NCBI GenBank assembly: GCA_963704825.1
Contig: CAVPHV010000012.1
Coordinates: forward strand, 62,001 to 126,000
Direction of reading: 5' to 3'
DNA: 64,000 bases
Origin: CAVPHV01 sp963704825
Lineage (GTDB): Bacteria; Actinomycetota; Acidimicrobiia; Spongiisociales; UBA5794
Shown here: piece by piece, positions 35,607-45,558 of the stretch
How positions within the stretch are numbered: position 1 is the first letter of the stretch
Layout: each line of letters begins with the position of its first letter
Notes under the pieces: model-generated
The model's database searches: none
The model's input: only the letters and a program-made list of their open reading frames with translations
What the model was told of the DNA's origin: nothing
Program-made: the position numbers and the translations under genes

Positions 35607-36446
35607 ATGCGATTCGGAATCAAGACCAATCCTCAGCACACCACCTGGCCCGAGCTGCTCGCCATGTGGCGGCGCGCCGACGGCAACGAGGCGATCGAAT
35701 CGGCTTGGGTCTTCGACCACTTCTACCCCATCTTCTCGGACTCGGCCGGTCCGTGCCTGGAAGGGTGGACTCTGCTGGCCGCACTTGCCGGCAAGACGGA
35801 GCGGCTCCGCATCGGCACGATGGTCAACGGCATGCCGTATCGACACCCGGCGGTCACCGCCAACATGGCGGCAACCGTCGACATCATCTCCAACGGCCGG
35901 CTCGAGCTCGGCTTGGGCGCCGGCTGGAACCAGGAGGAAGCCGGCGCCTACGGGATCAGCCTGGGGGCGACGCTGGGTGAACGGATGGACATGTTCGACG
36001 AGGGAGTCGAGGCGATCGTCGGCCTGCTCTCCAACGAGGCGACCACGCTGGCGGGCATCCACGTGCAGCTCACCGATGCCCGCTGCGAACCAAAGGGCCC
36101 GCAACGACCCCATCCCCCGATCGTGATCGGTGGCGGTGGCGAGCGGAGGACCCTGCGCACGGTTGCGAAGTGGGCCGACCATTGGAACTCGATCCCGCTG
36201 GAAGCCGAAGCGTGGCTCCACAAACGGTCCGTGCTCGATCAGCACTGCGCCGATGTCGGTCGCGACCCGGCCGAGATCATGAACTCGATGATCTTCCGAT
36301 TGGATCCCGACGACCCCGACCGCCTGGCGGACCAGACCGCGCAGTTTGCCGACCTCGGCGTTGCACTGGCGGTGGTCAACGTGCCGACGCCCCACAACCC
36401 CGAACACGTCGACATGATCGGAACCGTGGCCGCCGCCATGGCCTGA
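35607..36446 (+). CDS. LLM-class (probably F420-dependent) oxidoreductase
   Basis: A 279-residue TIM-barrel oxidoreductase of the luciferase-like family. It starts MRFGIKTNPQHTTWPELL and has ESAWVFDHFYP, RLRIGTMVNGMPYRHPA, LELGLGAGWNQEEAGAYG and PIVIGGGGERRTLR, the usual cofactor-binding pattern of actinobacterial F420 enzymes. Substrate unknown. It lies 105 bases before the oxidoreductase operon on the same strand but may be separately transcribed. Confidence 0.9.
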   Translation: MRFGIKTNPQHTTWPELLAMWRRADGNEAIESAWVFDHFYPIFSDSAGPCLEGWTLLAALAGKTERLRIGTMVNGMPYRHPAVTANMAATVDIISNGRLELGLGAGWNQEEAGAYGISLGATLGERMDMFDEGVEAIVGLLSNEATTLAGIHVQLTDARCEPKGPQRPHPPIVIGGGGERRTLRTVAKWADHWNSIPLEAEAWLHKRSVLDQHCADVGRDPAEIMNSMIFRLDPDDPDRLADQTAQFADLGVALAVVNVPTPHNPEHVDMIGTVAAAMA

Positions 36447-36551
36447 GGTGAGCCGCCAACCGCCCTACTGAAAAGGTCCATCCGGCCCATACCGGCGAAG
36501 CCGCCCGCACGCCATCCTGACGGCACAGCATCCTGAGTCCGGAGTGCATCG

Positions 36552-37118
36552 ATGATCGAGTTGCGGTTCCACGGTCGGGGTGGGCAGGGCGCCGTCGTCG
36601 CCTCAAAAACGCTGGCCCAGGCAGCGTTTCAGACCGGGCGGTACGTGCAGAGCTACCCCGACTACGGGGTCGAACGGCGTGGTGCCCCAGTGGTGGCGTT
36701 CGCCAGGATCGCCGAGCCGGGCGACGACCTCTTCGTCCGCCAGGACATCCGCGAACCTCACCACCTCCTCGTGCTCGATGAGACGTTGCTGACCTCGGCG
36801 AACCCCTTGGCCGGGCTCCGGCCGGGTGGATGGGTGGTGGTCAATACCCCCGATCCGCCCGAGGCGCTGGGAATCGATCCGGCTTTCCGGGTCGCGACCG
36901 TCGACGCCTCGACAATCGCACTGCGTCACGGCCTTGGCTCGGAGGCCCAACCGGTCGTGAACACGGCCATTCTCGGCGCGTTCGTGCGGGCGACCGGCAT
37001 CGTGACCCTCGAAGACCTGTTGGTTGCGATTGAGCATGAGGTCCCGGACAAAGTGGAGGAAAACCAAGTGGCCGCAACGGAAGCTCACGATCATGTCGTC
37101 CTCCAGGTGGCGGTATGA
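36552..37118 (+). CDS. 2-oxoacid:ferredoxin oxidoreductase, gamma subunit
   Basis: A 188-residue POR/IOR gamma subunit: MIELRFHGRGGQGAVVASKTLAQ is the family N-terminal signature, followed by YPDYGVERRGAPVVAFARI. With the next three genes it makes a complete CoA-acylating 2-oxoacid oxidoreductase. Its stop overlaps the next start by four bases (ATGA). Confidence 0.93.
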   Translation: MIELRFHGRGGQGAVVASKTLAQAAFQTGRYVQSYPDYGVERRGAPVVAFARIAEPGDDLFVRQDIREPHHLLVLDETLLTSANPLAGLRPGGWVVVNTPDPPEALGIDPAFRVATVDASTIALRHGLGSEAQPVVNTAILGAFVRATGIVTLEDLLVAIEHEVPDKVEENQVAATEAHDHVVLQVAV

Positions 37119-38773
37119 GCGGCCTCGAGCACGTCGATGACTACCCCGAGATCCCCGTTTCCCTTGCATCCACCAGCACTCTCCTGAAGACCGGCGCCTG
37201 GCGGAGCGTCCGCCCGATCCTCACCGAACGTTCCGCGCCCTGTTCCGCCGGTTGTCCCGCCGGCATCGGAATCCCCGCCTACCTCGACCACCTCCAGGCC
37301 GGTCGCCTCGATGCCGCTTTTGCCGCCCTCACGGCACGGAACCCCTTCCCCCGCATCACCGGCCGCGTCTGCCCCCACCCGTGCGAAGACAACTGCAACC
37401 TCCCTGAAGGCAACGGCACCGAAGCGGTTTCGGTGCGGGCCGTCGAACGCTGGCTCGGCGACGCCACCGCCGACTTCCCCCACCCCACGGCCGACGAGCC
37501 GACCGGCAAGCACATCGCCGTCGTCGGTTCCGGACCTGCCGGGCTGGCGGCCGCCTACTACCTGCGTCGCTCCGGCCACTGCGTCACGGTCTACGAGCGT
37601 CGCTCCGAACCGGGCGGGATGCTGCGCTATGGGATCCCCGACTACCGGCTGCCGGCGACCATCGTGGACGACGAAGTCGACCGTCTCCTCCAGATGGGGA
37701 TCGAGTTTCGTACCGGCGTGACCCTCGGCGTCGACGTCACCCTCGACGACCTCGAAGCCACCAACGCCGCGGTTTTCGTGGCCACCGGTGCCTGGGGCGA
37801 GCGCGCGCTTGGCATCGCAGGCGAACACCTGCTGCACTCCGGCCTTGCCTTCCTCGAAGTCGCCGGTCGCGGCGGGGCCACGGCCCCGGGGAAACGCTGC
37901 GCCGTGATCGGCGCCGGCAACACCGCGATGGACGTCGCCCGAGTGCTGCGCAAGCTGGGCGCCGACGTCACCGTGTTGTATCGCCGCACCGCCACCGAGA
38001 TGCCGACCATCCGCGAGGAGTACCAGCGCGCCGTTGCCGAGGGGGTCACCTTCGAGTGGTTGACGCTGCCCCGCGGCATTGTCAAAGACCACGGCGATCT
38101 GGTCGTGACCATGGAAGAGATGCAACTCGGCGAATCCGACACCTCGGGGCGGAAGCGTCCGGTCCCCACCGGGACCATCCGCGAGGAACGGTTTGATGCG
38201 GTCTTTGCCGCAACCGGAGAGACCGCCGATCTGACCCCGCTCCCGGCTCGGATGCAGGACGGGGACGGATGGCTGAGCCTCGACACCGACGGTGCCACCG
38301 TCGATCCGCAGGTGTTTGCCGGCGGCGACCTGGCAACCGGTCCGGCCACCGTGATCCAGGCAATTGTTGCCGGCAGACGCGCCGCTCGCGCCATCGATCA
38401 ACAACTCGGGTTCGGCCACTTGTGGCCGACCGAGGACGTCGCCGCGGTTGTTACGGCAAGCGAGATCAACCCCACCTACGTGCCCCGCCACCGGCGGGTC
38501 CCCGAAATGCCGACCAGGGACGTCGACCCCTTCGCCGAGGATCTGGTGACGTTGAGCGAAGCCGACGTCCGCAATGAGATCGAACGGTGCGCATCGTGCG
38601 GTCACTGCAACGACTGTGGAACGTGTTTTGTGTTTTGCCCCGACGGCGCCATCACCTGGGCGGACGGACCCGAGGTCAATTACGAGTTCTGCAAGGGGTG
38701 CGGCATCTGCGTCGTCGAGTGTCCGGGGCACGCCATGATCCTGATCAACGAGCGGGAGCTGAGCAATGCCTGA
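37115..38773 (+). CDS. GltD-like FAD/NAD(P) subunit fused to a 2x[4Fe-4S] delta domain
   Basis: A 552-residue flavoprotein. The N-terminal cluster-binding part has CSAGCPAGIGIPAYL and RVCPHPCEDNC; then FAD motif VVGSGPAGLAAAYYL, NAD(P) motif VIGAGNTAMDVARVL and the GltD-type ending VFAGGDLATGP. From about residue 475 a bacterial ferredoxin domain (CASCGHCNDCGTCFVFCP and CKGCGICVVECPGHA) replaces the separate PorD subunit. The fusion would pass electrons between NAD(P)H and the oxidoreductase core, so the complex may run with pyridine nucleotide. Overlaps both neighbouring genes. Confidence 0.92.
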   Translation: MSGLEHVDDYPEIPVSLASTSTLLKTGAWRSVRPILTERSAPCSAGCPAGIGIPAYLDHLQAGRLDAAFAALTARNPFPRITGRVCPHPCEDNCNLPEGNGTEAVSVRAVERWLGDATADFPHPTADEPTGKHIAVVGSGPAGLAAAYYLRRSGHCVTVYERRSEPGGMLRYGIPDYRLPATIVDDEVDRLLQMGIEFRTGVTLGVDVTLDDLEATNAAVFVATGAWGERALGIAGEHLLHSGLAFLEVAGRGGATAPGKRCAVIGAGNTAMDVARVLRKLGADVTVLYRRTATEMPTIREEYQRAVAEGVTFEWLTLPRGIVKDHGDLVVTMEEMQLGESDTSGRKRPVPTGTIREERFDAVFAATGETADLTPLPARMQDGDGWLSLDTDGATVDPQVFAGGDLATGPATVIQAIVAGRRAARAIDQQLGFGHLWPTEDVAAVVTASEINPTYVPRHRRVPEMPTRDVDPFAEDLVTLSEADVRNEIERCASCGHCNDCGTCFVFCPDGAITWADGPEVNYEFCKGCGICVVECPGHAMILINERELSNA

Positions 38774-39989
38774 ACGCCTCCTCCTGACCGGGAATCACGC
38801 CGCCGCCTACGGGGCAATGCTGTCAAGGGCCGAGGTGATTTCGGCCTACCCGATCACTCCGCAGACGATGATCGTCGAACTGCTCTCCGAGCTGACCGCT
38901 TCGGGACGGCTCGACGCGAAGTTCATCACCGTCGAGTCCGAGCATTCCGCCATGGCCGCCTGCGTCGGGGCGTCGGCAGCCGGGGCGCGCGCCTACACCG
39001 CAACCAGCGGCCAGGGGCTGGCCTTGATGCACGAGATGCTGCATTGGGCAGTCGGGGCGCGTCTGCCGATCGTGCTGACCAATGTGAGTCGGGCGATGGC
39101 GCCGGGGTGGTCGATCTGGAGCGACCAGAGCGACATTCTCTCGCAGCGTGACGTCGGCTGGATGATGCTGTTCGCCGAGACCGTCCAGGAAGCGCAGGAC
39201 TTCATCATCTGGCTCTATCGGGTGTCTGAGCAGGTCTACCTGCCGGGCATGGTGGGGATGGACGCCTTCATCCTGTCCCACACCGCCGAACCACTCATCG
39301 TCCACGACCAAGACGCGGTCGACGCCTACCTGCCGCCGTTCGAACCCCTCTACGATCTCGACCCTGCAGAACCCCGCGCCTACGGCGGCCTGGTCAATCG
39401 GGACCACTACTACGAGCTGCGTTACAAGATGTACGAGAGCATGGACCGGGCTGCCGGCCTGCTGGTCGCCGCCGGCGAGGAGTTCGGCGAGGTGTTGGGG
39501 CGCCGCTACGGACCGGTTGAGGAGTACATGCTCGACGACGCCGAGTATGTGATCGTCTCAGCCGGGGCGATGACGTCGAACGTCCGCCAGGCCGTCAAGG
39601 ACTGGCGGGATCGCGGAGTCAAGGTTGGTTTGTTGAGGATGATCGCCTTCCGACCCTTCCCGGTTGATGAAGTGCGGCGCCTGCTCGCCGGGCGGCACAA
39701 AGTCGCCGTGTTGGACCGCAACATGAGCGCCGGCCATTCGGGCATCTTCGCCGCCGAAATCCGTGCCGCATTGTCGGGTCAACCCGAGGCGCCACTGGTC
39801 TTCGGCTACGTCGTCGGCATCGGCGGGCGCGATGTGCGGGTCGAGACCGCAAGTGACGTTCTCGATGACCTGATGATCCGCGCGGAGCCCGAGTTGGCGC
39901 TGTTCGTTGGTGTCAAAGGACTGGAGATCGGTCCGCTGCGCGGCAACTCCACCATTCACCGACCCGTGCCGCTGGAGGTAGGCCAATGA
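38766..39989 (+). CDS. 2-oxoacid:ferredoxin oxidoreductase, alpha subunit
   Basis: A 407-residue PorA-type subunit. The N-terminal GNHAAAYGAMLSRAEVISAYPITPQT and EHSAMAACVGASAAGARAYTATSGQG are family signatures of the pyrimidine-binding part; the C-terminal half is the transketolase-C-like domain. Eight-base overlap with the upstream gene and four-base overlap with the beta gene. Confidence 0.94.
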   Translation: MPERLLLTGNHAAAYGAMLSRAEVISAYPITPQTMIVELLSELTASGRLDAKFITVESEHSAMAACVGASAAGARAYTATSGQGLALMHEMLHWAVGARLPIVLTNVSRAMAPGWSIWSDQSDILSQRDVGWMMLFAETVQEAQDFIIWLYRVSEQVYLPGMVGMDAFILSHTAEPLIVHDQDAVDAYLPPFEPLYDLDPAEPRAYGGLVNRDHYYELRYKMYESMDRAAGLLVAAGEEFGEVLGRRYGPVEEYMLDDAEYVIVSAGAMTSNVRQAVKDWRDRGVKVGLLRMIAFRPFPVDEVRRLLAGRHKVAVLDRNMSAGHSGIFAAEIRAALSGQPEAPLVFGYVVGIGGRDVRVETASDVLDDLMIRAEPELALFVGVKGLEIGPLRGNSTIHRPVPLEVGQ

Positions 39990-40900
39990 GGTGGGCAGTC
40001 CCCGAAGCCGAATACATGGACCCCGGCACGCTCGGCTGCCAGGGGTGCGGCGGTGCGCTGTCGATGCGCCAGGTACTCAAGGAACTCGGCGATGATGCCG
40101 TCGCCGTGCTGCCGGCATGCTGCTGGTCGATCATCGACGGACCGTGGCCGGTGCACGCTCTCAACATCCCGGTGTTCCACACCGCCTTCGAGACGGCGGC
40201 CGTCGTCGCAACCGGGGTCAAGGCGGCCAAGCAGGTCCAGGGCAAGGACACGACGGTGGTGGCCTGGGCCGGTGACGGCGGCACCTTCGATATCGGCCTC
40301 CAGGCGCTTTCGGGTGCAGCCGAGCGCAACGAGGACATCGTGTTCATCTGCTACGACAACGAGGCCTACATGAACACGGGGATCCAGCGTTCCTCGGCGA
40401 CACCCCTCGGAACCTGGACGACGACGACCCCGAACGAGCGCCCCGAACCCCGCCCCAAGAAGGACATCATGGCGATCATGGCGGCGCACCGGATCCCGTA
40501 TGCCGCGACCGCCACTGCCGCCTACCCCCAAGACCTGGCCCGCAAGGTCCGCACCGCGGTGGCGATGAAGGGAGGCATGCGCTTCCTGCACCTCCTGTCG
40601 GCCTGCCCCCCGGGATGGAAGATGCCTGCGGAGCAAGCGATCGAGGCGATGCGCCGCGCCGTGCGCAGCAACATCTTCCCGCTCTTCGAGGTCCGCGACG
40701 GCCGGGAGACCACCATCACGATGTTCCCCCGGGACCCGCTTCCCGTCGAGGACTACTTCTCGCTCCAGGGCCGATTCAAGCCGCTCTTGGCAGATCCCGA
40801 GATGCTTGATCTGGTGCGCGACGGCGTTACCGAACGGTGGGACTCTCTCGTTGCGCGGCACGAGCGCACGAGAGACCGGCTGGCGGCCGCCGCTCGTTAG
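39986..40900 (+). CDS. 2-oxoacid:ferredoxin oxidoreductase, beta subunit (TPP-binding)
   Basis: A 304-residue PorB-type subunit. CQGCGGALSMRQVL carries the first cluster Cys residues, and WAGDGGTFDIGLQALSGAAE with CYDNEAYMNTGIQ is the thiamine-diphosphate motif. Completes the gamma-(GltD/delta)-alpha-beta operon. Pyruvate is the usual substrate of this class, but 2-oxoglutarate or a branched 2-oxoacid cannot be excluded. Confidence 0.94.
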   Translation: MRWAVPEAEYMDPGTLGCQGCGGALSMRQVLKELGDDAVAVLPACCWSIIDGPWPVHALNIPVFHTAFETAAVVATGVKAAKQVQGKDTTVVAWAGDGGTFDIGLQALSGAAERNEDIVFICYDNEAYMNTGIQRSSATPLGTWTTTTPNERPEPRPKKDIMAIMAAHRIPYAATATAAYPQDLARKVRTAVAMKGGMRFLHLLSACPPGWKMPAEQAIEAMRRAVRSNIFPLFEVRDGRETTITMFPRDPLPVEDYFSLQGRFKPLLADPEMLDLVRDGVTERWDSLVARHERTRDRLAAAAR

Positions 40901-40947
40901 CAACTCGCAATCAAGACGCCACGGCGCCGTTCAACCGCACATCCGCC

Positions 40948-41895
40948 TCACACGGCGTTCCGGCGCCATTCGATGACGGTGTCTCCGGCTCGGGTGGCAT
41001 GGTCTCCGTCTCCGTGCCAGCTCGGAATCCCGAAGGGAAGATCACGCCGCGGGATCGGGACCACTTCGCCGGCACCGAAGGCGGTGCCGTACTCAGCTCC
41101 TCCCGCTGCCCCGTCGTCCGGCTCGGCGATGGGCCGCAGCGCGCCGAGACCGGCGTTCCAGTTGGCGAGGAGCTGGCCCGTATTCGGGAAGGCAGGATGA
41201 ATCAGATGGACCCGGGGCAATGCGCCGATGCCCGGCCAGCGGTCGACGGCCTCGCGGGCTGCGGTACCGACGGTGACGACTGCCTGCAGCGGGTTCTCGG
41301 CCAACACTGCATCAAACTGGCTATTGCGGTAGCTCAGGATTGGATCCTGATGTGACAGCAATTCGTTGTCCCCCCCAAATTGCTCGAAGATGCTGTACGA
41401 GAAAGTGTTCAGCATGAGGTACGACCGGGTCACCCCAAGTTTGACCAGGAATCCTTGGAGACGCTGACCGGACCGGCCGACGAATGCCCTTTGCGCCAGG
41501 ATCTCGTTGACCGAAGGGTCCTGTCCGACGACCAGCAGCCGAGCTGTGCCGTCGAGCCGGCCCCGATAGAAGACCGGCCCGAAGTCGACGCGGAACAGGT
41601 CGGGATGGGCCTGATACGTGGCAAGCGGTGCCGCCGCAAAGCGTGCCTCCCACTTGGGCGGGGGTCCCGGATCGAACCCGGGTCGGCCGTCGGCTGCGCC
41701 GGCGATGGCCGCGGCGGCTCTGAAGTGTTGGCTCGTTGCCAGATCGCGCACCGACTTGATGCCAAAGGCCGCCGCCAGCTTGTCGGCATCACCGGCCGAT
41801 ACTCCACTGAGAGCGTCGGCTGGGGCAACGGCCAGCTCGGCGGCAGCCTTGCCCCTGTAGGCCTTGACGACCAGCCCATCGAATGAACTACTCAC
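40948..41895 (-). CDS. Uracil-DNA glycosylase superfamily protein
   Basis: A 315-residue protein. An N-terminal helical part of about 75 residues contains a helix-hairpin-helix-like stretch; the UDG fold follows with LLVVGQDPSVNEI, RAFVGRSGQRLQGFLVKLGV, YLMLNTFSYSI and the late VHLIHPAFPN. The motif lettering departs from classic Ung, suggesting one of the newer UDG-like families acting on damaged bases or another substrate. GTG start with GAGAGGGGAG upstream. Convergent with the beta-subunit gene. Confidence 0.82.
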   Translation of the reverse strand: MSSSFDGLVVKAYRGKAAAELAVAPADALSGVSAGDADKLAAAFGIKSVRDLATSQHFRAAAAIAGAADGRPGFDPGPPPKWEARFAAAPLATYQAHPDLFRVDFGPVFYRGRLDGTARLLVVGQDPSVNEILAQRAFVGRSGQRLQGFLVKLGVTRSYLMLNTFSYSIFEQFGGDNELLSHQDPILSYRNSQFDAVLAENPLQAVVTVGTAAREAVDRWPGIGALPRVHLIHPAFPNTGQLLANWNAGLGALRPIAEPDDGAAGGAEYGTAFGAGEVVPIPRRDLPFGIPSWHGDGDHATRAGDTVIEWRRNAV

Positions 41896-41907
41896 GTGTC
41901 TCCCCTC

Positions 41908-44900
41908 TCAGTCGACATCGACCAGGATTCTCCGCTCGGCCACGAGGTCCCCTCCCAGGTACCCGAGCAGCCGAACCGCGACCGAACCACTTGCGTTCGC
42001 GGCGACCGCCTCGTCGACTTCGATCGTGGCTCGGCCGGCCCGGGTCGGACGACTCGCCAGAACGGCTCCGTCGACGTCTCCCCCGATCCGGTCGACATTG
42101 ACGGTCGTGATCTTGAGCGTGGGGGCCCGGTCGCGGTGACGCTGGATCCCGGCGAGGTCGATGGCGTGTACGGTCCCCGCTTCGAGGACGGCCACGGCGC
42201 GGTCGATCAGATCCTCATTGCGACTCATCACGTCTCGACGCGTCATCCGGTGTCGGATGTCGGGTTCGACGCCAAGGTCCTCAAGCACCGCTCCTGATTG
42301 GCCCTTCACCCGCGTCGTGCGCCGGACCGCGACCCGCATGTCGGCGCCGTGCGGCAGCGGGGCGTACGGCGAAGGGCCACCATGTTCAGCGTCGGGTTCG
42401 GTGAGCCGTCGCAGCAGCGCATGGGGCCACACATTGGCGCCGCCGGCGCCGGTGGCGCCCCCCACTCCGATGATCGTGCCGATCTCGTGGTCCTGGAAAC
42501 CGGCGGCGAACATATCCGTCGCGCTGTAACACAGTGGGTCGGTGACCAGCACCACGGGGCCGTGATAGCGCTGACCCAGCCGGTTGACGACCTCGGGCGG
42601 CGTGATGGGAAAGCCGAGAGAGTAGGTCGCTCCGGTGCGGACGGCTTGCTGGATGGAGCCGACCCAAGCACTGAGGTCGAGCCCGGGCAGGGTCTGGGAG
42701 GGGGCATGGCGCCGACAGATGCTCAGGTTGAGCGGGGTGTTGATGAACTGCGCCCGCTCCGGCTCGATGGTTTGTGGTGTGAGCACATCGAGGAGCTGCT
42801 CGGCGGCGTAGATCAACCCACCTCCATTGCCCCGCACGTCGATGATCAGGCCGCGGCGCGGCAGGCGTTCGGCGAGCCTCACGAACTCATCGACGAACGC
42901 GTCCGCGTCGGGAACGTGAAACGTGAAGATTCGTAGATAGCCGTACGTCGGGTCACCGGCAGTCGCGGTGGATCTGGATACCTGCATCGCACGGAAGACG
43001 CCGGGCATGAAGGAGGCGAGATCCGAGGCATCGTCGCGGATCTTGCGGGTCACGTGCTGGCGGGTCGCGGCGAGCTCGGCTTGAGAGACCTTCGGGGCAT
43101 AGATGATTTTGCGCGCCTCTTGGACGTCGTCGGTGAGATCGTCCAAACCAAGCGCACTCGCCTCGCCCAAGAGATCCTGGGGACGAACGGCCGCCCCCGG
43201 CTCGAAGACAAGCCACTCTTGCCGGAAGTCGTGTCCGGCACCATCAGCGTCGATCCAGCGCAGCGTGACCCAGTCCTCATCGGGCGGCAGGCTACGGGCC
43301 AAGGGACGAATCGTGAGCGAATTGACCCCCCTTGCGTGACGAGCGTCTGGATTGCCCCCCGCCTGGCGTTCTCCGTTGCGGGCGATGGCCTGGGCGATAG
43401 GCATCCCGTTCCAGTGGGTGACGGTTGCCCCGTTCATTGCCGCCGACGGCCACTCGTCGGCGATCCATTTGGCCAGCACAAAATCGGAACGGCCGCCGGC
43501 CGCCACTTCTTCGATGAGGAACGGCAGCCAGGCAACCTTGCTGTTGAACGGCAGTGGCAGCCGATACCCGGTGTGCAGGTCGCGCAACGAGTCGAAGATG
43601 CTGACGAGCTCGGTGTGGAAGATGATCTCGCGCGGCATCTCGTCGGGGGCCATGTCGTCGAGGCGATGGCGGAGCAACCGAAGCTGTTGAAGCGGGTCAA
43701 CGGCATACATCGCTCGTTTGAGAGGCAGATGCACATAGTTCTCTTCGAGCAGGAGCAGCGCCTCGTCGACGATTCGTTTGCGTTCTGCAAGGTCGAGTTC
43801 TCCAAACACGCTGAGGAACACGCTGAGTTCTCCCGTCGTCGCCTTCAGCTGGTCGGCGACCGTCTTGGTGGTGGTGGCGAGATAGCCGACCGAAACGGGG
43901 ATCGAAACGGACTGGCCGTACATGCCGGGCAAGCCGGAGCGCACGAAGTGGGGCAGGTTGGGGGCGGCCACCAGGCGGCGCAGATGGTTGCGGTCCTCTT
44001 CGACCGTGATCGGGTCGAGCTGGATCGGTTCGGTGACCCAGTGGCTGTAGGGCTCCGCTCCGTAGAAGATCTCCCCGGAGGCAGCTGCGGCTGCGGCCAG
44101 CTCCAGGTCTTCCTCTTCGAAGTCGGGAACGATGCGCCAGGTTTCGCCAGAGCTATCGCTCATCCCGCCGGCAAAGGCAACCGTTCCGCCTGCCGTGATG
44201 GCGGAGCCGACCGCTTGGTCGACATCAAGAGCGAGCTGCGGCAGGTTCTGCATTGCGGCGCTGAGGTCATCCGCCGCTTGGGAGAGGGAGAGGCCACCCA
44301 ACAGATCATCATCATTGGCGAGATAGAGGTATCGGGCCGACCTGCGGATCTCGTAGCGATCGACCTCATCGAGGTCGTCGAGTGGGTGGCTCGGCCAGAA
44401 GCGCTGCATCAGCCGTTTCTGCCCCACGCGGGGAACCCCTTCGATGATGACCAACGTCACCGACGTCTCACGTGCGAGCAGTAGTTGCTCGTAGGGATCG
44501 TCAGAGCGGCCGTTGATCGCAACCAGGTCGGCCAGCATCCCCGGCTGGATCGATCCGAGCCTGTGGTCCCACTTGGCCGCTCGAGCCGGATTGACGGTCA
44601 CCATGGCAACCAGTTCCTCGGGGGTGAAGACGTCGCCGGCCTCTTGGCTGGCGAGCCAGGCCACCTTGAGCTCACCGAGGAGGTTCTTTGATCCGCTCGG
44701 CGCCCAATCGGATCCGAGGGCGATGTTCATCCCGGCGTCTTTCGCCGCAGCAATGTCGGCGGTCTTGCCATACAGCAGGAAGTTGCTCAGCGGCGACCAC
44801 ACCATCGAAGCACCGCCCGCGGCGAGCACAGCGAAGTCCTCCGAGCGCAGCGCCGCCGAGTGAATGCCGCACAGCACGTCGTTGACTGCCCAGGTGTTGT

Positions 44901-45558
44901 CGTCGATCTTGAGCCGGAGGAACCAGCTCCGGGCGGTGTCGTCGGTGCCCTCGGAGAGGTGCTGCAGGTAGCAGGTGTTGGCCGAGAGGTTCTTGTCGAG
45001 GTAGTCCTGAGCGCCATCGGTGTCGGGGTTGGCGATCTTGGTCCCTGCCCGAGGCAGGTCGGGGTGCAGAGGAGCTTCGACGTTGCGCACCAGACCCTTG
45101 TAGTACTTCGGAAGCCCGGCGGCTGAGGCGAGGGTGATGCCCTGTGACGTTGTCACGCCACCGAGCAGGGCACGGCATTCGACATAGCGAACCAGTGCCT
45201 GCGCCGCGCCGGGTGTCTGCCCGAGAACCTGCGAGGGTTTGGTGATGTCGCGGGTGTAGCTCTCGGTGCCACGCCATTGACCGTTATTGGAGTACTTGGT
45301 GGGCACGTCCCACAGCGGCATCGCGTTGTATGAGAGATGGTTGTGCAGTTCGATGAGACCGGGATAGATGGTGTCGCCGGTGCGTACCCGGGGAGCCGCG
45401 TCGTACTTCGGTTCGGGGTTTGGGTCCGAGACCGGCTGGATGGCTTCGATGACGCCACCGTCGACGAAGATGGCGCCGTCGTCAATCACTCCTGAGGGGC
45501 CCATCGTGACGATGCGACCCTCCACCACGTATCGGTCAATCGGCGGTGTACCGGCCAT
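41908..45558 (-). CDS. Amidohydrolase-S41 peptidase fusion protein
   Basis: A 1216-residue two-enzyme protein. Residues about 1-400 are a metal-dependent amidohydrolase (LIELHNHLSYN with His72 and His74, CGIHSAALR, ALGSDWAPSGSK and MVTVNPARAAKW). After a middle region comes a tail-specific-protease-type S41 domain (about 580-1100) with RGLIIDVRGNGGGLIY and nucleophile segment LCYSATDMFAAGFQ near residue 1006; then a short beta-rich end. No signal peptide, so probably cytoplasmic. The start has GGGAGG upstream. I know of no standard role for this pair in one chain; a peptide-like substrate hydrolysed by both is a guess. Confidence 0.88.
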   Translation of the reverse strand: MAGTPPIDRYVVEGRIVTMGPSGVIDDGAIFVDGGVIEAIQPVSDPNPEPKYDAAPRVRTGDTIYPGLIELHNHLSYNAMPLWDVPTKYSNNGQWRGTESYTRDITKPSQVLGQTPGAAQALVRYVECRALLGGVTTSQGITLASAAGLPKYYKGLVRNVEAPLHPDLPRAGTKIANPDTDGAQDYLDKNLSANTCYLQHLSEGTDDTARSWFLRLKIDDNTWAVNDVLCGIHSAALRSEDFAVLAAGGASMVWSPLSNFLLYGKTADIAAAKDAGMNIALGSDWAPSGSKNLLGELKVAWLASQEAGDVFTPEELVAMVTVNPARAAKWDHRLGSIQPGMLADLVAINGRSDDPYEQLLLARETSVTLVIIEGVPRVGQKRLMQRFWPSHPLDDLDEVDRYEIRRSARYLYLANDDDLLGGLSLSQAADDLSAAMQNLPQLALDVDQAVGSAITAGGTVAFAGGMSDSSGETWRIVPDFEEEDLELAAAAAASGEIFYGAEPYSHWVTEPIQLDPITVEEDRNHLRRLVAAPNLPHFVRSGLPGMYGQSVSIPVSVGYLATTTKTVADQLKATTGELSVFLSVFGELDLAERKRIVDEALLLLEENYVHLPLKRAMYAVDPLQQLRLLRHRLDDMAPDEMPREIIFHTELVSIFDSLRDLHTGYRLPLPFNSKVAWLPFLIEEVAAGGRSDFVLAKWIADEWPSAAMNGATVTHWNGMPIAQAIARNGERQAGGNPDARHARGVNSLTIRPLARSLPPDEDWVTLRWIDADGAGHDFRQEWLVFEPGAAVRPQDLLGEASALGLDDLTDDVQEARKIIYAPKVSQAELAATRQHVTRKIRDDASDLASFMPGVFRAMQVSRSTATAGDPTYGYLRIFTFHVPDADAFVDEFVRLAERLPRRGLIIDVRGNGGGLIYAAEQLLDVLTPQTIEPERAQFINTPLNLSICRRHAPSQTLPGLDLSAWVGSIQQAVRTGATYSLGFPITPPEVVNRLGQRYHGPVVLVTDPLCYSATDMFAAGFQDHEIGTIIGVGGATGAGGANVWPHALLRRLTEPDAEHGGPSPYAPLPHGADMRVAVRRTTRVKGQSGAVLEDLGVEPDIRHRMTRRDVMSRNEDLIDRAVAVLEAGTVHAIDLAGIQRHRDRAPTLKITTVNVDRIGGDVDGAVLASRPTRAGRATIEVDEAVAANASGSVAVRLLGYLGGDLVAERRILVDVD

